This document shows positions 50,801 through 58,628 of a stretch of 64,000 nucleotides of DNA, one piece after another. The stretch is from CALMEC01 sp963777565. GTDB taxonomy: Bacteria; Actinomycetota; Thermoleophilia; Miltoncostaeales; Miltoncostaeaceae. Location of the stretch: contig CAVZQZ010000010.1 of assembly GCA_963777565.1 (NCBI GenBank), positions 310,001 through 374,000 on the forward strand. Direction: 5' to 3'. The notes under the pieces are model-generated. The model ran no database searches. It had not been told where the DNA came from and saw only the letters and a program-made list of their open reading frames with translations. Both the position numbers and the translations under genes were made by a program. Numbering within the stretch: the stretch's first letter is position 1; each line of letters opens with the position of its first letter.

Positions 50801-53800
50801 ATGATGCCCCGCATCAGCAGGCGGCTCCTGGTGGTCGGCCTCCTCGTGGTGGCGCTGCTGTGCGGGCTCGGGGTCCTCGTCTCGCTGCGCAGCGCGGCGA
50901 CCGAGAAGGACCAGATCCGCACACGGATCCGGTCGCTGGCGGCGTCGGCCGCGGCCACGACGGAGCGATACGTCACGGGGAAGATCGACATCCTCTCGAC
51001 GATCGCCGGGCTGCAACCGTTCCGGCAAGGGGACGTGGCCGGCATGTCGGCGACCCTCGGGCAGATCGACGCGGAAAGCCGGGGCTTCAGCCAGGCGATG
51101 GGCTGGATCGACCGCACGGGTCACGTCCGCGTGCCCCGCGCCGCCGCCACCGTCGACCTCGGCGACCGGTCGTACGTCCGGGCGGTGCTGGCCACCGGGC
51201 GGCCCTATGTCAGCGAGGCGATCGTCGGTCGCATCCGTTCCGCGGCAGTGATCGTCTTTGCGGTGCCCACGCGTGATGCGGCCGGCGACGTCAACGGGGT
51301 CCTGACCGGCGTCACGAGGCTCGCCGATCTCAACCTTCTGGCTCCCAGTCTCGAGGTCACCGGCGCCGATGTCCGGCTGGTCGATCGAGACGGAAACCTC
51401 CTGATCGGGCAACCGGGATCGGCCCGCCCGACACCCGTCAGCCCTCGCAGCCCGTACCGGGAGATGCGCGAGACGCGGTCAGGCCTCGTGGAGGGAGCCG
51501 TTGGGCTCACGGGCGTACCTGATCGGATCATCGGGTACGCGACGGCTCCAACCGCTGACTGGCTCGTCGGACTCGCGGAGCCGCGGGCCCGTGCATTCGC
51601 CAGTGCGGATGGCAACCGTCGCAACGAGCTGATCGCCATCGCCGTCGTGGGGGGCCTCGTCGCCGCGGGGCTCCTCCTCGCCGCACGATGGATCGCGGTC
51701 AGCCAGGCCGAGGAGGAACGGCGCCGTCGCATGAGGAATCGTCTCCGCGAGACGGCTGCGGCCCTGCTCACGGCGGTTGATGTCGAGTCGGTCGGGAGTG
51801 TACTGGCGGCAGCCGCTCGGGACGAGCTCGATGCGAGCTGGGCCGTCGTCCTCGCACGCGAGGCCGAGCAAACCGCAGTGATTGCCGCGGCTGGAGACCC
51901 GCCGGATGAGGCCCCCACGCTCGCTCTTCCGGGAGGCGATCGCTCGAGCGTCGCCGTCGCAGAGCATCGGGTCGGAGAACGATCGGAGGGTTCCGACTCG
52001 AATACGCCCGCCACCCTCGTCCGGATCGACGTCGGCGGAAAGGGGACCGTGCTGCTCGTTGGCTTCGACCGCCGCCGGGAGCTCGACGTAATCGACCAGC
52101 GGTGTCTGAGCGGTCTCGCCGACGATGGGGCGCTGGCGCTCGAACGCGCGGTGTTGACCGCTCGCGAGCTCGCCGCTCGGGAACGCGCGGATCTGCTCGC
52201 GAGGGTGGGCAGCGAGCTCGACATGACGGATGGGTCGGACGCGCGTGTCCGCCGGCTTGTGCGGCTGCTGGTTCCGGACTTCGCCGATGTCGCGGTGATC
52301 GGCCGAGTGAGCGACGACCCCGCTGTCATCGAACTGGGGGCGATCGCGTACGGGGATCCGGGCGCCGATGAACGTCTCAGTAGCCGTTGGGAGGGGATGC
52401 GCCTCCCGCGTGCCAAGCCGAGCGACGCGCACCGGCTCCTCGTGGACGGCAAGCCCCAGCTCCTCGATGACGCCACCGCCCGCGTCACGTTCGCCGACCT
52501 CGTCGGAGCCGATCTCGAGGACGCACCCCTCGTGGGCCCACTTCGTTCGGTCATTCGCGTCCCGCTGCTCGCGGGGAATCGGATCGTCGCCGGACTGATG
52601 CTCGCCCAGGGGAGCTCTGAGCGACGCTTCGACGAGGACGACCTCGCCCTGGCGACGGAGATCGCCGGCCGCGCGAGCGTGTCGATCGAGCGCGCCCGGC
52701 TGTACGAGCTCGAGCACGGCATCGCCTTCCAGCTCCAGCAGAGCATGCTCGGCGTTCGGGCGACGTCGTTCGGTGACCAGGTCGGCGTGACGGCGCGATA
52801 CCTCCCGGCCGAGCGGGAGCTTCAGGTCGGCGGGGACTGGCATGACGCGTTCGCGCTCCCGGATGGTCAGGTGGGTCTGGTCGTCGGTGACGTCGTCGGC
52901 CACGGGCTCACGGCGGCGGCGGCGATGGGGCAGCTGCGAAGCGCGCTTCGCGCGCTCGCCGCGGGCGAGCCCGATCCCGCGGAGGTCATTCGACGTCTCG
53001 AGGCCTTCGCGCTCGACACCGAGGGCGCCCGGCTCGCGACGGTCGCGTACGCGATCCTGGACCCCGTCACCGGCCTCCTTCGCTACTGCGTGGCCGGACA
53101 CCCGCCGCCACTGCTGCTCAGCCCGGACGGCGCTGGCACGTTCCTCTGGGACGGACGGTCCGGGCCGCTTGGCGTCGCCGGTGCCACCGAACGCATTGGG
53201 GCCAGCACCACGCTGGAGGCCGGCTCGACCGTGTTGCTGTATTCGGACGGGCTCTTCGAGCGGCGCGGCGAGCTGCTCGACGTCTCGCTCGGGCGGTTGC
53301 GGACCGAGGCGATCGCCCATCGGGACGGGCCCCCTGACGCGCTCGCCGACGGGGTGCTGGCCGGGATGCTGGGCGACGCCCGGAAGCGAGACGACGTCGC
53401 GCTGCTGGTGGCGTCGTTGCAGCATGTGGGGCGCCGGCTCTTCCGGCGGATTCCGGCGAACCCCGGCGAGCTCGCCCGGCTCAGGCACGAGGCCCGCGAC
53501 TGGCTGACGTCGACCGGCGTCGACCCCGCCAGGACCGAGGATGCCGTGCTCGCGCTCGGGGAGGCGGCCGCCAACGCCGTCGAGCACGCCTACCCCGACG
53601 GCGAGGACGGGGAGATCGAAGTGGAGCTCACACGGGACGACGACGCGGGAGTCTGTATGGTCGTTCGCGACTTCGGTCGCTGGCGCTCTCCCGCGGCGCC
53701 CGGCCGCCGGGGGCGGGGCATCTGGATCATGCGGCGCCTCGCCCAAGATGTCTCGACGACGACGGATGGCGGAGGTACCACGGTAACGATCCGAATGACT

Positions 53801-53830
53801 CTCCCCGTCAGGCGCGGAGCGCCATCGTGA
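50801..53830 (+). CDS. sensor-GAF-PP2C (SpoIIE) phosphatase fused to RsbW-like kinase domain
   Basis: A 1009-residue membrane protein. Two helices (LLVVGLLVVALLCGLGVLVS, residues 8-28; LIAIAVVGGLVAAGLLLAA, about 278-297) flank a Cache-like external sensor. Two GAF-like regions follow (about 310-450 and 460-635). The PP2C/SpoIIE domain (about 650-865) has GGDWHDAFALPDGQVGLVVG, DVVGHGLTAAAAM, LLYSDGLFERRG and RKRDDVALLV. The C-terminal HATPase (about 870-1005) has LALGEAAANAVEHAYPDG and RRGRGIWIMRRLAQDV. It should dephosphorylate STAS proteins in response to a signal and also bind ATP. It is coupled to the STAS gene that follows. Confidence 0.92.
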   Translation: MMPRISRRLLVVGLLVVALLCGLGVLVSLRSAATEKDQIRTRIRSLAASAAATTERYVTGKIDILSTIAGLQPFRQGDVAGMSATLGQIDAESRGFSQAMGWIDRTGHVRVPRAAATVDLGDRSYVRAVLATGRPYVSEAIVGRIRSAAVIVFAVPTRDAAGDVNGVLTGVTRLADLNLLAPSLEVTGADVRLVDRDGNLLIGQPGSARPTPVSPRSPYREMRETRSGLVEGAVGLTGVPDRIIGYATAPTADWLVGLAEPRARAFASADGNRRNELIAIAVVGGLVAAGLLLAARWIAVSQAEEERRRRMRNRLRETAAALLTAVDVESVGSVLAAAARDELDASWAVVLAREAEQTAVIAAAGDPPDEAPTLALPGGDRSSVAVAEHRVGERSEGSDSNTPATLVRIDVGGKGTVLLVGFDRRRELDVIDQRCLSGLADDGALALERAVLTARELAARERADLLARVGSELDMTDGSDARVRRLVRLLVPDFADVAVIGRVSDDPAVIELGAIAYGDPGADERLSSRWEGMRLPRAKPSDAHRLLVDGKPQLLDDATARVTFADLVGADLEDAPLVGPLRSVIRVPLLAGNRIVAGLMLAQGSSERRFDEDDLALATEIAGRASVSIERARLYELEHGIAFQLQQSMLGVRATSFGDQVGVTARYLPAERELQVGGDWHDAFALPDGQVGLVVGDVVGHGLTAAAAMGQLRSALRALAAGEPDPAEVIRRLEAFALDTEGARLATVAYAILDPVTGLLRYCVAGHPPPLLLSPDGAGTFLWDGRSGPLGVAGATERIGASTTLEAGSTVLLYSDGLFERRGELLDVSLGRLRTEAIAHRDGPPDALADGVLAGMLGDARKRDDVALLVASLQHVGRRLFRRIPANPGELARLRHEARDWLTSTGVDPARTEDAVLALGEAAANAVEHAYPDGEDGEIEVELTRDDDAGVCMVVRDFGRWRSPAAPGRRGRGIWIMRRLAQDVSTTTDGGGTTVTIRMTLPVRRGAPS

Positions 53831-54183
53831 GCGCCCCGCTGGCCGAGGTCGTCTTGGAAGCGGAGCGTGATCTCACCGTCGTCGCTGTACGGGGGGAGGT
53901 GGACCTGTCCAACGTCGGGGAGATCGGCGAGGCGATCCGCATGCACGTGCCCCCGTCGCTGGAGGTGCTGCTCGACCTGAGCGGCATCGAGTATCTCGAC
54001 TCCGCGGCGATTGCGATGCTGGACGGCCTGCGCCAGGCGGGAATCACGGCGCACCTGGTCGCGCCGCCGGACTGCGCGGCGGCCCGCCTGCTCACGATGG
54101 TCGAGCTCGGGTTCCCAACCTACGACACCCGAACGAGTGCGGCAGCCGGATTGCACGCGCGTCGCTCCGCCCCGGCCGAGTAG
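53827..54183 (+). CDS. STAS-domain protein, DSAA variant
   Basis: A 118-residue STAS protein: LTVVAVRGEVDLSNVGEIGE, VLLDLSGIEYLDSAAIAMLD, LVAPPDCAAARLLTMVELGF. Ser of the regulatory motif is kept, but DSSG reads DSAA, so phosphorylation is still possible. GTG 53827 overlaps the phosphatase stop. Likely the direct substrate of that phosphatase. Confidence 0.88.
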   Translation: MSAPLAEVVLEAERDLTVVAVRGEVDLSNVGEIGEAIRMHVPPSLEVLLDLSGIEYLDSAAIAMLDGLRQAGITAHLVAPPDCAAARLLTMVELGFPTYDTRTSAAAGLHARRSAPAE

Positions 54184-54204
54184 CGCGAGGAGCGCCCGCT
54201 CCCG

Positions 54205-54576
54205 TCAGACGCTGTGTTCCATTACGGCTGGGATGTCGGACGCCGGCCACACGAGATCGAAGATGCGCGCGGCCGCGCCCGCGAGCGGTCGTCGTATCTC
54301 GAGGTCGATTCCGGCCACCGCGAGACCCTGGCCGATGCGATGGATCCACGCGCGAGCGGCGCCGTCCAGATACTCCAGCGGCTCGAGATCGAGGATGAGC
54401 GTGCGCGGACGCGCCTGCGCGAGCGCGTCCATTGCCACCCGCTCCACCCGATCCACGTTCGCGATGTCCACCTCACCCTCCACCCGCACGACCAGCGTGC
54501 TGTCCTGCACGGATACGTCGACGCACGCGTACGGCCAAACCCCGACCCGTCGCCGGCCATCTCCCGACTCTTCCAC
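54205..54576 (-). CDS. STAS-domain protein lacking the regulatory serine
   Basis: About 123 residues: LVVRVEGEVDIANVDRVERV, LILDLEPLEYLDGAARAWIH, LAGAAARIFDLVWPAS. The regulatory Ser is replaced by Gly (DGAA), so it cannot be switched off by phosphorylation in the usual way. It may act constitutively or have another role. GTG 54576 follows GGGAGG and is preferred to GTG 54594. It is convergent with the preceding STAS gene. Confidence 0.82.
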   Translation of the reverse strand: MEESGDGRRRVGVWPYACVDVSVQDSTLVVRVEGEVDIANVDRVERVAMDALAQARPRTLILDLEPLEYLDGAARAWIHRIGQGLAVAGIDLEIRRPLAGAAARIFDLVWPASDIPAVMEHSV

Positions 54577-54745
54577 GCCAACCTCCCGACCCACTCGCCC
54601 GCCGTTGCCGATCGCGATTGGCGATCAGTCGGCCTGGCGGGGTTTCGGGCAGGCAAGACAAGCCTACCGCACCTTGGGCGCCTCGCGACTGGTCGGGCGG
54701 CAGTGGATCCGCTCCCGATCGGCGCAGCCGTGGAAGAATGGCGCC

Positions 54746-55339
54746 GTGACCGACCCGCCCACCACGGAACAGCTTCGCGTGCTGATCGCCAACGAGCGTC
54801 AGGACCGGCTCGACGCGGTCTCCGAGATCGTCACGGCGGCCGGGCACGAGGTCATCGCACGCCTCGTGAGCATCGACCGGGCGGCGGCGGCCACCCGGGA
54901 GGTCGATCCCGACCTGGCGATCGTCGCGACCGGCCCCAACACCGAGCACGCGCTGGAGCTCATCGGCGAGATCGTCGAGGAGGCGAGCTGCCCCGTGATC
55001 GTGGTGCTGGAGGAGAGCGATCCCGAGTTCGTGGCCGAGGCGGCGCGGCTCGGCATCTTCGGCCACGTCACCGACGCCGACGCCGCGGAGCTCCAGAGCG
55101 CGATCGAGATCGGCTTCCGCAGGTACGAGGAGATGCGCGGCATCCGCGGCGCGTTCTTCCGTCGTGCGCTCATCGAGCGCGCGAAGGGCGTGCTGATCGA
55201 GCGCCACGGCGTCGACGAGCGCGAGGCGTTCGAGATGCTCCGCGACGAGGCGCGCCGCAACCGCGTGCGGATGGCGGCAGTCGCCGACGCGGTCTTGCAT
55301 TCGACGCCCACTGCTGAGTCGGCCGCGGCGACGTCATGA
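54746..55339 (+). CDS. ANTAR-domain protein with pseudo-receiver
   Basis: A 197-residue protein. A receiver-like domain (about 8-125: LRVLIANERQDRLDAVSEIV, EVDPDLAIVATGPNTEHALE, CPVIVVLEESD, GIFGHVTDADAAEL) precedes an ANTAR domain (about 135-190: RALIERAKGVLIERHGVDER, EAFEMLRDEARRNRVRMAAV). ANTAR domains bind paired RNA hairpins to stop termination. The phospho-acceptor position, normally DLVxxD, reads DLAIVA, so phosphorylation is unlikely. GTG 54746. Its stop overlaps the following STAS start. Confidence 0.85.
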   Translation: MTDPPTTEQLRVLIANERQDRLDAVSEIVTAAGHEVIARLVSIDRAAAATREVDPDLAIVATGPNTEHALELIGEIVEEASCPVIVVLEESDPEFVAEAARLGIFGHVTDADAAELQSAIEIGFRRYEEMRGIRGAFFRRALIERAKGVLIERHGVDEREAFEMLRDEARRNRVRMAAVADAVLHSTPTAESAAATS

Positions 55340-55692
55340 GCAGGGCGCCCGGGATCAGGATCGACGTCACCTCGGTGGAGGGGGCCACCGTGGTCACGGT
55401 GGACGGCGAGCTCGACATGGCGACCGCAGACCACCTGGTCGCCGCGGCCGCGGAGCTCCCCGCCGGCCATGAGCCGCTGGTGCTGGATCTGAGCAGCGTC
55501 TCCTTTCTCGATTCCAGCGGGATACGCGCGCTGCTCGAGGTGTCCGACCATGCCGCCGACCGTGGACGCCCGACGGGGCTGCTTCACCCCTCCGCGGCGG
55601 TCACCCGCCTGCTCGACCTCGTCGACCTGCGTTCCCGGTTCGTGGAGATCGCCGACGTGGAGCCGGAGACGCTGGCGCAGCTTCGGAGCTGA
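55336..55692 (+). CDS. STAS-domain anti-sigma factor antagonist
   Basis: A 118-residue protein: ATVVTVDGELDMATADHLVA, LVLDLSSVSFLDSSGIRALL, LLHPSAAVTRLLDLVDLRSR. The DSSG motif is intact. ATGA overlap with the ANTAR gene. It is close in sequence to the STAS protein at 49362 (both end with TRLLDLVxLRxRF), which suggests a duplication. Confidence 0.9.
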   Translation: MSRAPGIRIDVTSVEGATVVTVDGELDMATADHLVAAAAELPAGHEPLVLDLSSVSFLDSSGIRALLEVSDHAADRGRPTGLLHPSAAVTRLLDLVDLRSRFVEIADVEPETLAQLRS

Positions 55693-55698
55693 GCGAAC

Positions 55699-56061
55699 TC
55701 AGCCGGGCGCCTGGGCACGATCGCCGCGCTCCCGGAGCGCCGCGATGGCGGCACCACGATCGTCGACGGAGACGAAGTGCTCGTCGAGGCGGGTGAGCTC
55801 GAGGAGCCTCGGGATGGCCGGCCCTGGGCACACCAGCACGACCGTCCGCTTTCCTCCGGCGGTCTGGCAGAGGGCGACCAGGGCACCCAGGCCCGACGAG
55901 TCGACGAGTTCGACCTTGCCCATGTCGACGATCACGGCGCCGTCGTCCCGCACGGGCTCGGCTGCGCGACGAAACGCCTCGACGGTGTAAATGTCGAGTT
56001 CGCCGGTGAGTGCGAGCACCGGGAGGTGGTCGACCCGCTCCTGCCTGATTACGAGACTCAC
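55699..56061 (-). CDS. STAS-domain anti-sigma factor antagonist
   Basis: A 120-residue protein: LPVLALTGELDIYTVEAFRR, AVIVDMGKVELVDSSGLGAL, VVLVCPGPAIPRLLELTRLD. The DSSG motif is intact. GTG 56061 lies only nine bases after the -10 box of a sigma-B-type promoter (56071-56096), so the message would be nearly leaderless. It is convergent with the previous STAS gene, six bases apart. Confidence 0.9.
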   Translation of the reverse strand: MSLVIRQERVDHLPVLALTGELDIYTVEAFRRAAEPVRDDGAVIVDMGKVELVDSSGLGALVALCQTAGGKRTVVLVCPGPAIPRLLELTRLDEHFVSVDDRGAAIAALRERGDRAQAPG

Positions 56062-56070
56062 GCAGGGTCA

Positions 56071-56096
56071 CTACCCGCTGAGCGGTACCGCGAAAC
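56071..56096 (-). promoter_or_regulatory. sigma-B-type promoter of STAS gene
   Basis: Minus strand GTTTCG (56096-56091), 14 bases, GGGTAG (56076-56071). It lies between the RsbW-like gene ending at 56115 and the STAS start at 56061, giving the STAS gene its own promoter. Confidence 0.65.
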
Positions 56097-56114
56097 CCGG
56101 CGCGGGTCCGTGCG

Positions 56115-56543
56115 CTACCCGGCGGGAGGGGCCGGCGCCTCGACCGGGAGCGAGAACGTCATGGTGACCTCCGTGGCGCCGTCCGTGCCGCTCCTGACCT
56201 GCACCTCGTCGCTCAACGCGGCCATCAGGGGGAGACCGAGTCCGAGACCGGCGCCCTTGCTGATCTTCGGGGTGATGCCACGACCCTCGTCGGCGACGCT
56301 GACCGTCAACGTGGTGCCGTCGACCCAGGCGCGAAGGAGGATGGGACCGCTGTCGCCATCGTCCGGGTACGCGTGGGCGACGACGTTGGAACACGCCTCG
56401 CTGACCGCGATCTTCAGGTCGGCCACAAACGCGGCGTCCCACACGAGCGCGTCCGCCAGCCCACTGATGGCCTGGCGGGCCACGGTGACGCTCTCCGGGA
56501 CCGCCGGCAGCGTGACCTCGAGATCAGCGGCTCCGGTGGGCAT
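56115..56543 (-). CDS. RsbW-like anti-sigma factor (serine kinase)
   Basis: A 142-residue HATPase with IAVSEACSNVVAHAYPDDGD (N-box), VSVADEGRGITPKIS (G1) and GAGLGLGLPLMAAL (G2), all intact. The N-terminus (EVTLPAVPESVTVARQAISG) resembles the paralogue at 50155. ATG 56543 (MPTGAADLEV) is chosen. As the kinase gene nearest the sigma gene (about 0.9 kb away), it is a good candidate for that sigma factor's inhibitor. Confidence 0.9.
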   Translation of the reverse strand: MPTGAADLEVTLPAVPESVTVARQAISGLADALVWDAAFVADLKIAVSEACSNVVAHAYPDDGDSGPILLRAWVDGTTLTVSVADEGRGITPKISKGAGLGLGLPLMAALSDEVQVRSGTDGATEVTMTFSLPVEAPAPPAG

Positions 56544-56721
56544 CAGCGCCCGTCGAGCGGGAGCCGGCCGGCAAGTGCATGTGGTTGACGTCGGTGGCTC
56601 ATGTCCGAACCTGGCATCGAGAGGGTGGACGTGGCGACGCCGCAGAGCCGCGGCGGACTCGCGAGAGTCTGCCACGTCTCGCGGTGCCGGTCGACGATGA
56701 CGCAGGTCGGGAGGGGCGCGC

Positions 56722-56784
56722 TCAGAGGAAGATGATGAGGAGGATGATCAGGATGATGATTGCGGTTCCGAGTCCGATGTACAT
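56722..56784 (-). CDS. 20-residue hydrophobic membrane peptide
   Basis: The sequence is MYIGLGTAIIILIILLIIFL, one membrane helix and nothing else. AAGGAG lies seven bases before the ATG, and a sigma-B-like site (56815-56840) lies 31 bases upstream. Despite its size the signals for expression are good. Similar tiny hydrophobic proteins exist in actinobacteria without known function. Confidence 0.6.
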   Translation of the reverse strand: MYIGLGTAIIILIILLIIFL

Positions 56785-56814
56785 GTGAGGCTCCTTGCGT
56801 TGTTCGGGATGGGG

Positions 56815-56840
56815 ATGCCCCAGGCCCGAGCCCTTCAAAC
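56815..56840 (-). promoter_or_regulatory. sigma-B-like promoter of the 20-residue peptide
   Basis: Minus strand GTTTGA (56840-56835), 14 bases, GGGCAT (56820-56815). One mismatch from GGGTAT. The -35 box is identical to that of the sigma gene. Confidence 0.5.
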
Positions 56841-56919
56841 ATCGTGAGGCGCGGCTCAAGGTGTGGGTCCCGCGAGATCGGGTAAGGGTCGGATGCACCA
56901 GAGCGAACGGAGAGCCCCA

Positions 56920-57282
56920 ATGGAGCGCCGCCTGGACCCACCCGTGACCGACCACCCGCCCACGGAGACGCGTGACGAGACCGTTGAGCGTGTGATGGGC
57001 GACGCGCCTCAGTCGACGAGGGTCGCCGCAGACCCCAGCTCCCGCCGCCGAGTCGGGTCCAGCATGTCGACGACGGCCATCGGCGTCGCGCTCGCCGCCG
57101 CGATCATGGTGTTTGTGATCGTGCTGCTCGCGTCGGGCGGGACGGGGCTCGCGCTCGGGCTCGGTGGTGCCGCGGGCCTCGGGGCGGGCATCATCGCCGC
57201 ACTCGTGGTGGCCGAGAGCGAGGACGGCAGGATCGAGCGCGAGGTCGACGACGACGGCACGCCCCGTGCGCGGGACGTTTGA
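56920..57282 (+). CDS. small membrane protein upstream of sigma gene
   Basis: About 120 residues from ATG 56920 (MERRLDPPVTDHPPTETRDE). Two hydrophobic stretches (AIGVALAAAIMVFVIVLLAS and GLALGLGGAAGLGAGIIAAL) separated by GGT are preceded by a charged head and followed by an acidic tail. CGGAGAG precedes the ATG. Family unknown. It lies directly upstream of the sigma-B-type gene, with the sigma promoter after its stop. Confidence 0.6.
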   Translation: MERRLDPPVTDHPPTETRDETVERVMGDAPQSTRVAADPSSRRRVGSSMSTTAIGVALAAAIMVFVIVLLASGGTGLALGLGGAAGLGAGIIAALVVAESEDGRIEREVDDDGTPRARDV

Positions 57283-57327
57283 CCCAGCCCCCCGGTGGAA
57301 ACCCCGCCGACCGGCCGACCGGCTGGG

Positions 57328-57353
57328 GTTTGAGGTAACCGCACCCGGGGTAC
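57328..57353 (+). promoter_or_regulatory. sigma-B-type promoter of the sigma gene (autoregulatory)
   Basis: GTTTGA (57328-57333), 14 bases, GGGTAC (57348-57353), 57 bases before ATG 57410. A sigma-B-type factor reading its own promoter is well known in Bacillus and mycobacteria. Confidence 0.7.
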
Positions 57354-57366
57354 TGACCCCGGGTGC
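57341..57366. promoter_or_regulatory. perfect inverted repeat over the sigma promoter -10 region
   Basis: GCACCCGGGGT-ACTG-ACCCCGGGTGC: eleven paired bases around four. The -10 GGGTAC lies in its left half and loop. It is either an operator for a dimeric repressor or a hairpin at the 5' end of the message. Confidence 0.65.
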
Positions 57367-57409
57367 GTATGGTGTCCAACATCCACCTGCCGTCGCCGAC
57401 ACCCGCCTG

Positions 57410-58147
57410 ATGAATGCGACCCTCGAACGACCGACCTCCCGCCGGATGACACCCCCGAAACGACCGCTCGACGAGTCGGAGCGCGAGCGCCTCATCCTCG
57501 ACCACATGCCGCTGGTCAAGGCGCTCGCACGCCGATATGCCAATCGCGGCGAGCCGCTCGACGACCTCGTCCAGGTTGGAACGATCGGGCTCATCAAGGC
57601 GATCGATCGCTTCGATCCCGCGCGCGGGAACTCACTGGCCAGCTTCGCCGCGCCGACGATACTCGGCGAGATCCGCCGGCACTTTCGGGACCGGACCTGG
57701 ATGGTGCACGTCCCGCGCGGGGTGCAGGACGCGCACGGAGTCGTCAACCGCACCATCGACTTCCTCACGTCCGCGCTCGGCCGCAGCCCGTCAGTCCGCG
57801 AGGTCGCCGAGGAGTCCGGGCTCACCGAGGAGGAGGTGCTGGACGCGATGGCCGCCGCGGTCGCGTACCAGCCGCTGTCGCTCTCGCGCCCGGGCGGGCC
57901 TGACGAGGACGACGACCCGATCGACGTCGCCGTCGAGGACGAGGGCTTCGAATGGGCCGAGGGTCGGGCCGCGGTCGGCAACCGGCTCGCGGAGCTGCCG
58001 GAACGGGAGCGGACGATCATCGTGCTGCGGTTCAAGGAGGGGCTGACCCAATCCCAGATCGCCGAGCGCGTGGGCATCTCGCAGATGCACGTGTCGCGCC
58101 TGCTCGCCAAAGCGCTCGAGGCGTTGAGGACGAGCGTTGGTGCGTGA
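57410..58147 (+). CDS. sigma-B/F-type RNA polymerase sigma factor
   Basis: A 245-residue sigma-70-family protein of the SigB/SigF/SigG branch. Region 2: LVKALARRYANRGEPLDDLV, QVGTIGLIKAIDRFDPARG, FAAPTILGEIRRHFRDRTW. Region 3: VREVAEESGLTEEEVLDAM. Region 4: LPERERTIIVLRFKEGLTQS, IAERVGISQMHVSRLLAKAL. This branch is controlled by RsbW/RsbV partner switching, and all partner types lie in the preceding 10 kb. ATG 57410 (MNATLERPTSRRMT). It overlaps the next gene by eight bases. Confidence 0.93.
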   Translation: MNATLERPTSRRMTPPKRPLDESERERLILDHMPLVKALARRYANRGEPLDDLVQVGTIGLIKAIDRFDPARGNSLASFAAPTILGEIRRHFRDRTWMVHVPRGVQDAHGVVNRTIDFLTSALGRSPSVREVAEESGLTEEEVLDAMAAAVAYQPLSLSRPGGPDEDDDPIDVAVEDEGFEWAEGRAAVGNRLAELPERERTIIVLRFKEGLTQSQIAERVGISQMHVSRLLAKALEALRTSVGA

Positions 58148-58628
58148 CCCGTCGACGGGGACGGTGGGGGAGGAGCCGAGCCGGCTCGATCGCGAGTTGA
58201 TCGAACTGCTCAACGAGCTGCGCGTCGCCCTGCCGGGCGTCCAGGTGCTGTTTGCGTTCCTGCTGACCGTCCCGTTCAGTCAGCGCTTCGCGCAGACGAC
58301 CGAATTCCAGCGCGACGTGTACTTTGCTGCGTTGATGTCCGCAGCCGTCGCCACGGCGCTCCTCATCACGCCGTCCGCCTTCCATCGCATCCGCTTCCGC
58401 CAGCGCGACAAGGCGTACCTGCTGCGGGTCGCGAACCGGTTCGCGATCGCGGGTCTGGCAGGGCTCGCGGTGGCGATCGCCGCCGCCGTCCTGCTGGTGA
58501 GCGACTTCCTCTTCAGCAACTCGGTGTCCCGCGCGTCCACGGCGGTCGTGGCCGGGCTGCTTGCCTGGCTGTGGTTCGCGATGCCGACCGTTCGCCGCGT
58601 CACCGATACCGCGGACGAACGGCGATGA
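58140..58628 (+). CDS. DUF6328-type membrane protein
   Basis: A 162-residue protein with four membrane helices. ELIELLNELRVALPGVQVLF and AFLLTVPFSQRFAQTTEFQR are the hallmark of the family, followed by AALMSAAVATALLITPSAFH and the later helices. Function unknown. GTG 58140 overlaps the sigma gene stop, so it is translated with the sigma factor; its stop overlaps the next ATG (ATGA). Confidence 0.8.
   Translation: MRDPSTGTVGEEPSRLDRELIELLNELRVALPGVQVLFAFLLTVPFSQRFAQTTEFQRDVYFAALMSAAVATALLITPSAFHRIRFRQRDKAYLLRVANRFAIAGLAGLAVAIAAAVLLVSDFLFSNSVSRASTAVVAGLLAWLWFAMPTVRRVTDTADERR

Noticed and set aside
54641..54670. GTTTCG-N14-GCCTAC upstream of the ANTAR gene
   Set aside because: Two mismatches in the GGG box; left out of the promoter set although the position is suggestive.
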